Shown: positions 1 to 6,726, counted from the first letter of the stretch. The stretch is 12,612 nt of DNA from Candidatus Egaibacter danicus (GCA_011391115.1 JAABRC010000023.1:1-12612), one strand, 5' to 3'. Notes: generated by a model from the sequence alone, not told the origin. Numbers and translations are program-made.

Positions 1-1
1 C

Positions 2-697
2 AAGGCCAACGGTGCGAAAACCATTGCCGTGGTCTATGTGGATGACCTGTTCGGCCTGGAAAACTACGCCGCCTTGCGGGTCGCCCTGCAGGGAAGCGGC
101 ATCACCATGGTGGAAGACAAGAGCTACCCCGCGGGCGTTAAGGACCTGTCCCCGGTCTTGCGTTCGATGAAAGACAAGAACCCCGACGCGTTTGTGGGCT
201 TCACCTACCCGCCAGACACCATCCTAGCCAGCAAGCAGGCCAAGGAAGTGGGCTTCAACCCCAAGTTTTTCTATGCGTCGGTGGGAACCGCATTCCAGTT
301 GTACCGCAACGTCATGACGCCCGCGGGCGCAGAGGGCGTCCTGGGTATGGGCTCCTGGAATGGCAAAACCAGCCCCGGTGCCAAAGCCTATTTCGATGCC
401 CATACCAAGAAGTTTGGTGGCAAGGAGCCCGACCGCTGGGCCAGCGGCGCCACCTGGGCCGGCCTGGAGATTCTGACCGCCGGCGTGGCCAAGGTGGGAC
501 TGGACCGCAAGGCGCTGCGCGACTACATCAGCAACACCAGCCACAAGACCATTATTGGGGACATCAAATTCACCGGCAGTGAAAACACGGCAACGCCCGG
601 CACCGTGAGCCAGTGGCAAAGCGGCGAGTTTGAAGTGGTCTGGCCGCCCAAGGTGGCCACGGCCAAGCTCAACCCCAGCAAACCTGCCTGGAAGTAA
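2..697 (+). CDS. HAAT-type ABC transporter periplasmic substrate-binding protein, 3' part
   Basis: The C-terminal 231 codons of a type I periplasmic binding protein of the LivJ/LivK (Peripla_BP_6) family are visible; the start and signal peptide lie left of the window. Such proteins capture a ligand in the periplasm and deliver it to the LivHM permease. The second lobe and hinge can be read: a beta strand 'TIAVVYVDD', a helix, then 'DLSPVLRSMKDKNPDAFVGFTYPPDT', which matches the usual strand where 'D.V...' ligand-lobe residues sit, and the terminal 'DIKFTGSENTATPGTVSQWQSGEFEVVWP' block in which this family ends. It precedes the permease and ATPase genes with the same orientation, so it is the binding protein of this transporter. 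The ligand cannot be read from the sequence; the aldehyde dehydrogenase at the operon end hints at an aromatic or other non-amino-acid substrate. Family call is secure, substrate is not. Confidence 0.9.
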   Translation, partial: KANGAKTIAVVYVDDLFGLENYAALRVALQGSGITMVEDKSYPAGVKDLSPVLRSMKDKNPDAFVGFTYPPDTILASKQAKEVGFNPKFFYASVGTAFQLYRNVMTPAGAEGVLGMGSWNGKTSPGAKAYFDAHTKKFGGKEPDRWASGATWAGLEILTAGVAKVGLDRKALRDYISNTSHKTIIGDIKFTGSENTATPGTVSQWQSGEFEVVWPPKVATAKLNPSKPAWK

Positions 698-708
698 TCC
701 ACCCCCGT

Positions 709-722
709 CGGGCGCAAGCCCG
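709..722 (+). other. GC-rich hairpin after binding-protein gene
   Basis: A perfect 5-bp GC stem (CGGGC/GCCCG) closes a GCAA loop of the GNRA type, beginning 11 nt after the binding-protein stop codon. A short TTTT run follows at 729-732, six nt beyond the stem, so it is not a textbook terminator. In transporter operons such hairpins often stabilise the upstream binding-protein mRNA or partly terminate transcription, giving more binding protein than permease. That role is inferred here. Confidence 0.5.
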
Positions 723-747
723 CCACCCTTTTATAGGCCAGCACGTT

Positions 748-762
748 TCTGTGGTTCACAGA
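748..762 (+). other. Short inverted repeat before livH
   Basis: TCTGTG and CACAGA form a perfect 6-bp stem around a GTT triloop, ending 21 nt before the livH start codon. Just after it lies GAGGCGGG, the only purine-rich stretch before livH and too far away to be a good Shine-Dalgarno. The stem could expose or hide the initiation region, or be chance; nothing else supports a function. Confidence 0.3.
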
Positions 763-783
763 GGCGGGTAGCCTGCATGCACC

Positions 784-1674
784 ATGTCCATTTCTGCCTG
801 GCTGGAACTGATTGCCTCCGGTTTGATTACCGGGGGCATCTATGCACTTGTAGCGCTCGGACTGAATCTTCAGTACGGGCTGATGCGCATCCTCAACATC
901 GCCCATGGCGAGTTCCTGATGGTGGGCGCTTACCTGACCTGGCTGTTTCAGACCAGCTATGGCCTGTCCCCGTTGCTGATGGTGCCGGTGTCTTTTGTGG
1001 TGCTGCTGGTGCTGGGTGTCGTGGTGCATTTTCTGTGCTTTCGCCGGCTCACAGCCACCTCGCCCAACCTGGATGTGTTTGAGGCCCGTGGGCTGATGGT
1101 GGCCTTTGGGTTGATGTTCCTGGTGCAAAACTTTGCGTCGTGGATGTGGGGCGGCGAGCTGCGCGGCTATGACTACATGACCGAACCGGTGAAGCTGGGC
1201 GAGGCGCAGTTTGCGGCCAACAAGCTGCTGGTGTTCTTTCTGGCCCTGGTGTTCAGTGGGGCGCTGATTGTGCTGCTGCGCATGACGCTGCTGGGCAAGG
1301 GCGTGCGGGCCCTGATGCAGTCGCCCATCGGCGCACAGCTCATGGGTATCGATACCAAGCGCCTGCATCCGCTGATGTTCGGCATTGGGCTGGGCTTGTC
1401 GGGTATCGCCGGTGCGCTGCTGTCGATGGCTTACACCATCACCCCGTTCATGGGGCAGCCCTATACCGTGACGGCCCTGATCGTGATCACGCTCGGGGGC
1501 TTTGGCAGCATGGGTGGTGCGCTGATCGGCGGCCTGTTTCTGGGTGTGATCGAAGCGCTGGGCATGCATTTTTCGAACCCGTCGCTCAAGGCGCTGCTGT
1601 CTTACGCCATCTTCATTGCCGTGCTCTTGCTGCGACCTGAAGGTTTGTTTACACGCAAGGGAAGAAAAGCATGA
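784..1674 (+). CDS. livH: ABC transporter permease, LivH type
   Basis: Inner-membrane permease of the branched-chain amino-acid/amide (HAAT) family, 296 residues, the usual LivH length. It forms the transport channel with the LivM-type subunit next door. Seen in the sequence: about eight hydrophobic segments; the N-terminal family motif 'ILNIAHGEFLMVGAY' (36-50); the cytoplasmic coupling loop around 171-200 ('GKGVRALMQSPIGAQLMGID') that would dock on an ATPase subunit; the glycine-rich 'LGGFGSMGGALIGGL' (237-251); and the C-terminal 'LLRPEGLF' signature. The ATG at 784 is chosen because the protein begins at the expected place relative to the family; its Shine-Dalgarno is weak. The stop overlaps the livM start by 4 nt (ATGA), implying translational coupling. 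The gene symbol describes the family; leucine transport is not implied. Confidence 0.92.
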   Translation: MSISAWLELIASGLITGGIYALVALGLNLQYGLMRILNIAHGEFLMVGAYLTWLFQTSYGLSPLLMVPVSFVVLLVLGVVVHFLCFRRLTATSPNLDVFEARGLMVAFGLMFLVQNFASWMWGGELRGYDYMTEPVKLGEAQFAANKLLVFFLALVFSGALIVLLRMTLLGKGVRALMQSPIGAQLMGIDTKRLHPLMFGIGLGLSGIAGALLSMAYTITPFMGQPYTVTALIVITLGGFGSMGGALIGGLFLGVIEALGMHFSNPSLKALLSYAIFIAVLLLRPEGLFTRKGRKA

Positions 1675-2699
1675 CCTCGCGACAACTTTTGATCCGTGAT
1701 GTGCTGGTGCTGCTGGCCTTTGCTGGTTGGTCTCTGGCGTTGCCTGCCTATGCCAGTGAGTTTGTGGTGTCCATGGCATTGACCTGCCTGATGTACGTGG
1801 CCCTGTCTTCGAGCTGGGGCCTGTTTTGCGGCAGTACGCGCTACCTGTCGCTGGCCACCTCGGCATTTTTTGGTATCGGTGCCTACAGCACGGCGCTGCT
1901 GCTCGGTGATTTTGGCTGGGTGGAAACCATTCTCATGGGTTCCGCCGCTGCTGCGCTGGTCGCAGTGGTGATGGGGGCGGCGGTGCTGCACTTGCGGGGC
2001 ACCTATTTTGCGGTGCTGACCTTTGGCATGACGGAACTGATCATGCACGCAGTGACCTACTTTGAAAAATCGGTCACCGGCACCGTGGGACGCGTGCTCA
2101 CCGTGGTGCCTGAGCGCGACACCATCTACCTGACTGTGTTGGCACTGGCCGTGCTGTCGGTCGCCGTGTCCATCGTCGTGCGGCGCACCCGGTTTGGTCT
2201 GGCGCTGATGGGCATTGGCGCCGACGAGCAGCGCGCCCAGACGCTGGGAGTGAACACGCGATGGATCAAGATCGCGGGTTTTGCAATTACGGCCGCCTTT
2301 GCCGGGGCCGTTGGCGCCGCCATGGCGGTGCGCTGGACCTATATCGACCCGCATACCGTGTTCAACCCCTTCATCGGGTTTCAGACGGTGCTGATCACGC
2401 TGATTGGTGGCGTGCTGACGCTGTGGGGTCCGTTGCTGGCCGCCGTCATCTTCAGTGTGCTGGCCGAGTCGCTGCGACTGCAGTTTCCGCAAATCTACCT
2501 GATGTCACTCGGACTGCTGCTGATCGTCTGCGTGTTGTACCTGCCGGGTGGCTTGGCATCGCTGCGTTGGGCGACTTTCAAGGGCTGGTGGGTCGACACC
2601 CGTGACTGGGCCAAGGACATCCAGCGCGACCTGACCGGTGAGAACGAACGCGAGAAACAGCGAATCAAGCGCCGTGAAAAGGAGACGCATTTTGTCTGA
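1671..2699 (+). CDS. livM: ABC transporter permease, LivM type
   Basis: Second inner-membrane permease subunit of the HAAT transporter, 342 residues. Hydrophobic segments cover about residues 9-27, 32-50, 60-80, 85-108, 112-130, 150-170, 200-220, 235-265 and 275-293. The LivM coupling region is at 171-200 ('RRTRFGLALMGIGADEQRAQTLGVN'-like, seen as RTRFGLALMGIGADEQRA followed by a Leu-Gly-Val), where family members carry the ATPase contact. 'TLWGPLLAA' (250-258) is the conserved segment normally written TLWGPVLGA. The start codon overlaps the livH stop. After the last membrane segment there is an unusually charged cytoplasmic tail of about 40 residues (303-342), rich in Lys, Arg and Glu. Its last 8 nt overlap the livG start. 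Family assignment is secure; substrate unknown. Confidence 0.92.
   Translation: MTSRQLLIRDVLVLLAFAGWSLALPAYASEFVVSMALTCLMYVALSSSWGLFCGSTRYLSLATSAFFGIGAYSTALLLGDFGWVETILMGSAAAALVAVVMGAAVLHLRGTYFAVLTFGMTELIMHAVTYFEKSVTGTVGRVLTVVPERDTIYLTVLALAVLSVAVSIVVRRTRFGLALMGIGADEQRAQTLGVNTRWIKIAGFAITAAFAGAVGAAMAVRWTYIDPHTVFNPFIGFQTVLITLIGGVLTLWGPLLAAVIFSVLAESLRLQFPQIYLMSLGLLLIVCVLYLPGGLASLRWATFKGWWVDTRDWAKDIQRDLTGENEREKQRIKRREKETHFV
2679..2684 (+). promoter_or_regulatory. Shine-Dalgarno fixing a TTG start for livG
   Basis: AAGGAG lies 7 nt before the TTG at 2692. No ATG or GTG in the livG frame has such a site nearby: the upstream ATG at 2638 has none, and the downstream ATG at 2719 follows ordinary coding sequence. 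This site therefore decides that livG begins at TTG 2692, inside the last codons of livM. Confidence 0.7.
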
Positions 2700-3501
2700 G
2701 CACACTTTGCCGCCCCTGATGGAGGCGCATAACGTGACGGTGCGTTTTGGCGGTCTGGTTGCGGTCGACGCCGTCAGCGCGAATTTCGCCCCGGGCGAGC
2801 TGGTGGGCATCATCGGCCCCAATGGCGCTGGCAAGACCACCTTCTTCAATGCCATTTCGGGCGTCACTGCACCCACGTCCGGACGGCTGGTGGCTGGGGG
2901 CCACAACCTCACCGGCCGTGGCCCCCACCGCTTTGCGGCGCACGGTGTGGCCCGCACCTTCCAGACCCCGCGCGTTTTTCCCGATATGCCGGTGGCTGCC
3001 AATATTGAGTTCGGGCTGAAGTTTGCCGGCCGCCGGCCCCGCAAGTACATCTTCTGGGGCGAGGAGCGTGATGTGCCGTGGGTGCTGCGCGACGCTACCA
3101 GCATTCTTGCGCTGATTGGCCTGTCGGCGCAGGCCGGGTTGCCGGCCGCAGCCATCACCCCGTCGCAGCAGCGCCTGCTGGAAATTGGCATGGCCCTGGC
3201 CACCCGTCCCCGGCTGCTGCTGCTGGACGAAGTAGCTGCCGGCCTGACCGAGGCCGAGATTGAAGACATGGCGCGCCTGATCCGCCGGCTGCGCGACGAA
3301 CTGGATTTGACCGTGATCTGGATCGAACACGCGGTCACCACGCTGCTGCGGCATGTGGAGCGGGTGATCGTGTTGCACCAGGGGCGCAAGATTGCGGACG
3401 ACACGCCCGCCAATGTGGTGCGCAACCCGGAGGTGATCGAAGCCTATCTGGGAGATGAGATGGCCGAGCCGACCGAAGCGGGCATGGAGGTGGCACCATG
3501 A
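2692..3501 (+). CDS. livG: ABC transporter ATPase, LivG type, with degenerate signature
   Basis: Cytoplasmic ATP-binding subunit of the HAAT importer, 269 residues from TTG 2692, chosen for the strong Shine-Dalgarno AAGGAG 7 nt upstream. Visible motifs: Walker A 'GPNGAGKTT' (42-50), Q-loop Gln91 in 'RTFQ', Walker B 'LLLLDE' (175-180), H-switch His213 in 'IEHAV', and the LivG-family C-terminus 'PEVIEAYLG'. The signature motif is abnormal. LivG proteins usually read L-x-Y/G-G-Q-Q-R-R-L-E; here it is 'ITPSQQRLLE' (155-164), with Ser in place of the glycine that contacts the partner's ATP. The residue after Walker B Asp-Glu is Val rather than Pro. This predicts one impaired ATP site in the LivG-LivF dimer. 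It overlaps livM by 8 nt and livF by 4 nt. A longer version from ATG 2638 is possible but would add a basic, non-family N-terminus. Confidence 0.9.
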   Translation: MSEHTLPPLMEAHNVTVRFGGLVAVDAVSANFAPGELVGIIGPNGAGKTTFFNAISGVTAPTSGRLVAGGHNLTGRGPHRFAAHGVARTFQTPRVFPDMPVAANIEFGLKFAGRRPRKYIFWGEERDVPWVLRDATSILALIGLSAQAGLPAAAITPSQQRLLEIGMALATRPRLLLLDEVAAGLTEAEIEDMARLIRRLRDELDLTVIWIEHAVTTLLRHVERVIVLHQGRKIADDTPANVVRNPEVIEAYLGDEMAEPTEAGMEVAP

Positions 3502-4301
3502 TGTGGTACCGCGAAACCCCGTTTGTTCTGGGGAACGACAAACATGCCCAATTGCAGGTGCGGGGCCTGAGTGCCGGCTACGGTGCCTTTCTGGTGCTGC
3601 GCGACTTGCGCCTGGATATCAAGCCTGGCCTCACCGTGATCCTGGGCCCCAATGGTGCCGGCAAAACGACGCTGCTCAAGGCGCTGATGGGCTTGATTCC
3701 GCGCCGCGGCATGGTGCTGCTGGATGGCGATGACCTGTCGGAAACGACCCACGAAATTGTGCGCAGCGGCATGGCCCTGGTGGCCGAGGGGCGGCAGCTC
3801 TTTCCCCAGATGACGGTCATGGAAAACCTGGAGTTGGGCGGATGGCTGGTCTCGCGTGCTGGCCGTGCGCTTCGCCTGGAGCAGGTCCTGGGCGACTTCC
3901 CGAAATTGCGCGAGCGCGCCCAGCAACTGGCCGGCACCATGAGTGGTGGTGAGCAGCAGATGGTCGCCGTGGCGCGCGCCATGATGAGTGCACCGCGCCT
4001 GCTGATGCTTGACGAGCCTTCCCTCGGGCTCGCGCCCCGCATGGTGGACGAGTTGCTGGCCATGGTGCGCCGCATTGCCGATGGCGGCACCACCGTGCTG
4101 ATGGTGGAGCAGAACGTGAAGAAGGCGCTGGCTATTGCCGACCGCGGTTATGTGCTGGAGCGGGGCACCCTGGTGGCCAGTGGCCCGGCCAAGCTGCTGC
4201 AGCGCTCCAACGTCATCCGCGAAGCCTATCTCGGGGCCCGTGCCGCCGACACCACCAGCGCGGCCGATGCGGTGCACCGGCGCAAGGCCACCATTGGCTG
4301 A
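3498..4301 (+). CDS. livF: ABC transporter ATPase, LivF type
   Basis: Second ATPase of the transporter, 267 residues. Motifs: Walker A 'GPNGAGKTT' (50-58), Q-loop Gln100 within the LivF-typical 'EGRQLFP', intact signature 'MSGGEQ' (148-153), Walker B 'LLMLDE' (168-173) followed by Pro, and Gln205 in 'VEQN' at the switch-histidine position, which is normal for LivF. The ATG at 3498 overlaps the livG stop (ATGA), with GGAGG at 3486-3490, 7 nt upstream. The N-terminus is about 15 residues longer than typical LivF proteins, which begin near 'LQVRGLSAGYG' (19-29); no better in-frame start is visible, so the extension is probably real. It also has an Ala/Thr-rich C-terminal tail after 'EAYLG'. It pairs with the LivG-type subunit. 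Confidence 0.92.
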   Translation: MMWYRETPFVLGNDKHAQLQVRGLSAGYGAFLVLRDLRLDIKPGLTVILGPNGAGKTTLLKALMGLIPRRGMVLLDGDDLSETTHEIVRSGMALVAEGRQLFPQMTVMENLELGGWLVSRAGRALRLEQVLGDFPKLRERAQQLAGTMSGGEQQMVAVARAMMSAPRLLMLDEPSLGLAPRMVDELLAMVRRIADGGTTVLMVEQNVKKALAIADRGYVLERGTLVASGPAKLLQRSNVIREAYLGARAADTTSAADAVHRRKATIG

Positions 4302-4316
4302 AGTATTTGTTTTTTT
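4287..4316 (+). terminator. Weak stem plus T-tract between livF and the dehydrogenase
   Basis: A 4-bp stem (GCCA/TGGC, 4287-4298, loop CCAT) spans the livF stop, and the 30-nt spacer that follows holds a T-rich stretch ending in seven T (4310-4316). The stem is short and 11 nt from the T run, so this would be at most a leaky attenuator that lowers dehydrogenase transcription. It may equally be a U-rich enhancer of ribosome binding for the next gene. Confidence 0.25.
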
Positions 4317-4331
4317 CTGAAGGAGAACCCC

Positions 4332-5786
4332 ATGTCGGATATGTCCATGTTGATCAACGGCCTGAAAGTAACGGCCGAACGGGGCGCTACGTTTGAGCGC
4401 CGCAACCCTCTGGATGGTAGCGTGGCCTCGCGCGCACCAGCGGCGTCGCCGCAGGATGCGGTGATGGCGGTGGATGCGGCAGCCGAAGCCTTCAAAACCT
4501 GGAGCCAGACCGGCCCCAGCGAACGCCGCGCCCTGCTGCTCAAGGCAGCCGACGCGCTGGAAGCCAAAACGCCCCAGTTCATCGAGGCCGTTAGTGCCGA
4601 AACCGGGGCCACCGGCATGTGGGGTGGCTTCAATGTGATGCTGGCTGCGGGCATGATCCGCGAGGCCGCTGCATTGACCACCCAAATCAGTGGTGAAGTG
4701 ATTCCGTCCGACGTGCCGGGCTCGCTGGCCATGGGGGTGCGCCAGCCGGCGGGCGTGGTGCTGGGCATTGCGCCTTGGAACGCGCCCATCATTCTGGGTG
4801 TGCGTGCCATTTGTGTGCCGCTGGCCTGCGGCAACACCGTGATCTTCAAGGGCTCGGAGAACTGCCCGCGCACCCACCTGCTGATTGCACAGGCGTTTGA
4901 AGACGCAGGTTTTCCACCCGGTGTGCTCAACTACATCACCAATGCGCCAGCCGATGCAGGTGCGGTGGTAGAGGCCATCGTGGCACATCCAGCAGTTCGC
5001 CGCGTGAACTTCACCGGATCCACCCGCGTAGGCAGGATCATTGCCATGACCTGCGCCAAATACCTCAAGCCCGTGGTGCTGGAGCTGGGCGGCAAGGCAC
5101 CCATGGTGATTCTGGATGATGCCAACATCGAAGACGCCGTGAACGGCGCCGCCTTTGGCTGCTTTGCCAATAGCGGGCAGATTTGCATGTCCACCGAGCG
5201 GATCATCGTCGACCAAAGGATTGCCGATGAATTCGCCAGGAAGTTTTCCGACAAGGCGGAAAACCTGCCTTTGGGTGACCCACGCAAGCCCGAGCCGGTG
5301 GTGCTGGGCTCGGTGATTGGCATGAATACCGTGGAGCATTGCAACGCCCTGATTGACGACGCGCTGTCCAAAGGCGCCAAGCTGCTGTGCGGCGAAAAGG
5401 TCAACACCACGCTGATGCCCGCCACGGTGCTGGACCATGTCACCCCCGCCATGCGCATCTACCACGAAGAAACCTTTGGCCCGGTCAAATGCATCGTGCG
5501 CGTCAAGGGGGTGGAAGAGGCTGTTGCCTGTGCCAACGACAACGAGTACGGTTTGTCTTCTGCCGTGTTTGGGGGTGACATTGCCCGGGCCTTCAATGTG
5601 GCGCGCCGGATTGACTCCGGCATCTGCCATGTGAATGGCCCCACGGTGCATGACGAAGCGCAGATGCCGTTTGGCGGCGTGAAGGGCAGCGGCATGGGTC
5701 GCTTCGGCGGCAAGGCTGGTGTGGCCGAGTTCACCGAACTGCGCTGGATCACGCTGCAGACTACGCCACGACACTATCCCTTCTGA
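4332..5786 (+). CDS. NAD(P)+-dependent aldehyde dehydrogenase, salicylaldehyde/vanillin dehydrogenase-like
   Basis: Full-length ALDH-superfamily enzyme of 484 residues that oxidises an aldehyde to a carboxylate with NAD(P)+. Visible features: 'APWN' with oxyanion-hole Asn150; cofactor-binding Lys173 in 'FKGSE'; the 'FTGST' turn (227-231); general base Glu251 in 'LELGGK'; catalytic Cys285 in 'NSGQICMST'; and Glu380 in 'EETFGPV'. The C-terminus 'WITLQTTPRHYPF' and the 'FKGSENCPRTH' segment resemble the NahF/DoxF and vanillin/benzaldehyde dehydrogenase group more than betaine or succinate-semialdehyde enzymes. The start has a strong Shine-Dalgarno (AAGGAG, 4320-4325) 6 nt upstream. It is the last gene of the transporter operon, 30 nt after livF, so its substrate is probably derived from the imported compound. 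The exact aldehyde cannot be told from the sequence. Confidence 0.92.
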   Translation: MSDMSMLINGLKVTAERGATFERRNPLDGSVASRAPAASPQDAVMAVDAAAEAFKTWSQTGPSERRALLLKAADALEAKTPQFIEAVSAETGATGMWGGFNVMLAAGMIREAAALTTQISGEVIPSDVPGSLAMGVRQPAGVVLGIAPWNAPIILGVRAICVPLACGNTVIFKGSENCPRTHLLIAQAFEDAGFPPGVLNYITNAPADAGAVVEAIVAHPAVRRVNFTGSTRVGRIIAMTCAKYLKPVVLELGGKAPMVILDDANIEDAVNGAAFGCFANSGQICMSTERIIVDQRIADEFARKFSDKAENLPLGDPRKPEPVVLGSVIGMNTVEHCNALIDDALSKGAKLLCGEKVNTTLMPATVLDHVTPAMRIYHEETFGPVKCIVRVKGVEEAVACANDNEYGLSSAVFGGDIARAFNVARRIDSGICHVNGPTVHDEAQMPFGGVKGSGMGRFGGKAGVAEFTELRWITLQTTPRHYPF

Positions 5787-5817
5787 AACCAGAAGGCAGC
5801 CCTGAAGAATGCCTCTG

Positions 5818-6606
5818 CTAGTTCAGATCACCGTACTGCGTCGAGCTGAGGGGTGACGTCGGACTGCCAGGCACGACCAGTTCGGTGTCTTCAAAATCCG
5901 GGAATTGATCAGGTGACCTGGGCAATGTCTGAACTACTTTTCCCGAGTCGCCCTGCGAGGGCGAACCGGCCGAAAGAGCCATTGCTTTCTTGAAGGCGGC
6001 GACTTCATCCGCCTGCAGGGGCTCATACCGCGGGGCGGCCTTGGCTGGCGTAAATGGGACCACCACTGACTTGTGTTTGACTGGCTCTGCCACAGGCTGG
6101 GGATTGACAGGCTGCTGGACCACGGGCCGTTGACGCGTCAAACCGGCGGTGACCTGTTCGTTAGTTCTCCAATAGACTGCCGTTACCAGGATTTCATGGC
6201 GCGCCTTGGCATGTTGCGCGATTAACACCTCGATCTCTGCCAGGCGTCCCGTGTCACCGATAGACTTGTTGGCCAGATCCATCATGATCAAATACTGACG
6301 CCCGCGGGGATCCAGCGAGAGCACCTTGAATTTATAGCTGGCAGACAGCACACCGGCGCGCATCATGCATTCGCGAACCACGTTGTACAGGAGTTCACGC
6401 CGTTCCAGCCGTTCAGTTTTTCGGCTGGCGACATTACCTGAAGGTCCAAGCGGGGCCGGTTTTGAAATTTGCCGGACTGTCGCCGATGAGGCGCTACCCG
6501 GCGGCATCATCGGTACAGTTGCGTCAAGATGCCCCATCCCGGAACTATCCAGCTCCAGGGAAGGGGGCGAAGGGGTTTTTCTGGAGAACCAGTTAAACAG
6601 TGACAT
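5818..6606 (-). CDS. Conserved-looking hypothetical protein with central globular domain
   Basis: 262 residues, no family that I recognise. The N-terminus 'MSLFNWFSRK' is followed by a Pro/Ser-rich stretch (11-60). A compact alpha/beta-looking region (about 62-150) follows: a charged helix with 'ERLERRELLYNVVRECMMRAG', a strand 'YKFKVLSLD', 'RGRQYLIMMDL', then a long helix 'RLAEIEVLIAQHAKAR' and a strand 'ILVTAVYWR'. The rest is low-complexity, rich in Pro, Gln and Ser, with a short helical patch 'QADEVAAFKKAMALS' (198-212). There is no signal peptide or membrane segment, so it is probably cytoplasmic. Its stop is 31 nt from the convergent dehydrogenase stop, and it lies downstream of the cNMP-fold gene, 120 nt away, in the same orientation. 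Coding bias and a clean reading frame support a real gene; the Shine-Dalgarno is weak (AGAAAGAAG). No function is proposed. Confidence 0.8.
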   Translation of the reverse strand: MSLFNWFSRKTPSPPSLELDSSGMGHLDATVPMMPPGSASSATVRQISKPAPLGPSGNVASRKTERLERRELLYNVVRECMMRAGVLSASYKFKVLSLDPRGRQYLIMMDLANKSIGDTGRLAEIEVLIAQHAKARHEILVTAVYWRTNEQVTAGLTRQRPVVQQPVNPQPVAEPVKHKSVVVPFTPAKAAPRYEPLQADEVAAFKKAMALSAGSPSQGDSGKVVQTLPRSPDQFPDFEDTELVVPGSPTSPLSSTQYGDLN

Positions 6607-6684
6607 GGGCTTCTTTCTGCTGGGGCAGTCCGCCCGTCAAGAGCAGCCTCCCCATAACAAATCAGTGTAACCGTCACCCCGAAA

Positions 6685-6718
6685 ATACACGCCTGTCTGG
6701 CGATGTAAATGCGTGTAT
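6685..6718 (-). terminator. Inverted repeat, possible terminator after the cNMP-fold gene
   Basis: ATACACGC and GCGTGTAT form a perfect 8-bp inverted repeat around an 18-nt loop, starting 8 nt after the stop codon of the - strand gene at 6727. Read on the - strand the second arm runs into TATTTTC, a short U-tract. A competing inner stem (CGCC/GGCG) can form at 6690-6702. It may be a weak intrinsic terminator for the upstream gene or an operator for the downstream one. Confidence 0.4.
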
Positions 6719-6726
6719 CAGATGTA

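Noticed and set aside
523..1866. Long - strand open frame (447 codons) opposite the binding protein and livH
   Set aside because: Low-complexity His/Gln/Arg composition typical of a shadow frame, with no recognisable domain.
2638..2691. Longer livG starting at ATG 2638
   Set aside because: It adds 18 basic residues not seen in the family, lies deep inside livM and has no Shine-Dalgarno, whereas TTG 2692 has AAGGAG at ideal spacing.
3444..5774. Very long - strand open frame (776 codons) opposite livF and the dehydrogenase
   Set aside because: It is His/Gln/Gly-rich with no family resemblance and lies fully antisense to two well-recognised genes; long antisense frames are expected in GC-rich coding DNA.
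5791..5816. Possible bidirectional terminator between the convergent dehydrogenase and hypothetical genes
   Set aside because: AGAAGGCA and TGCCTCT pair only with a bulge, and there is no T-tract on either strand.
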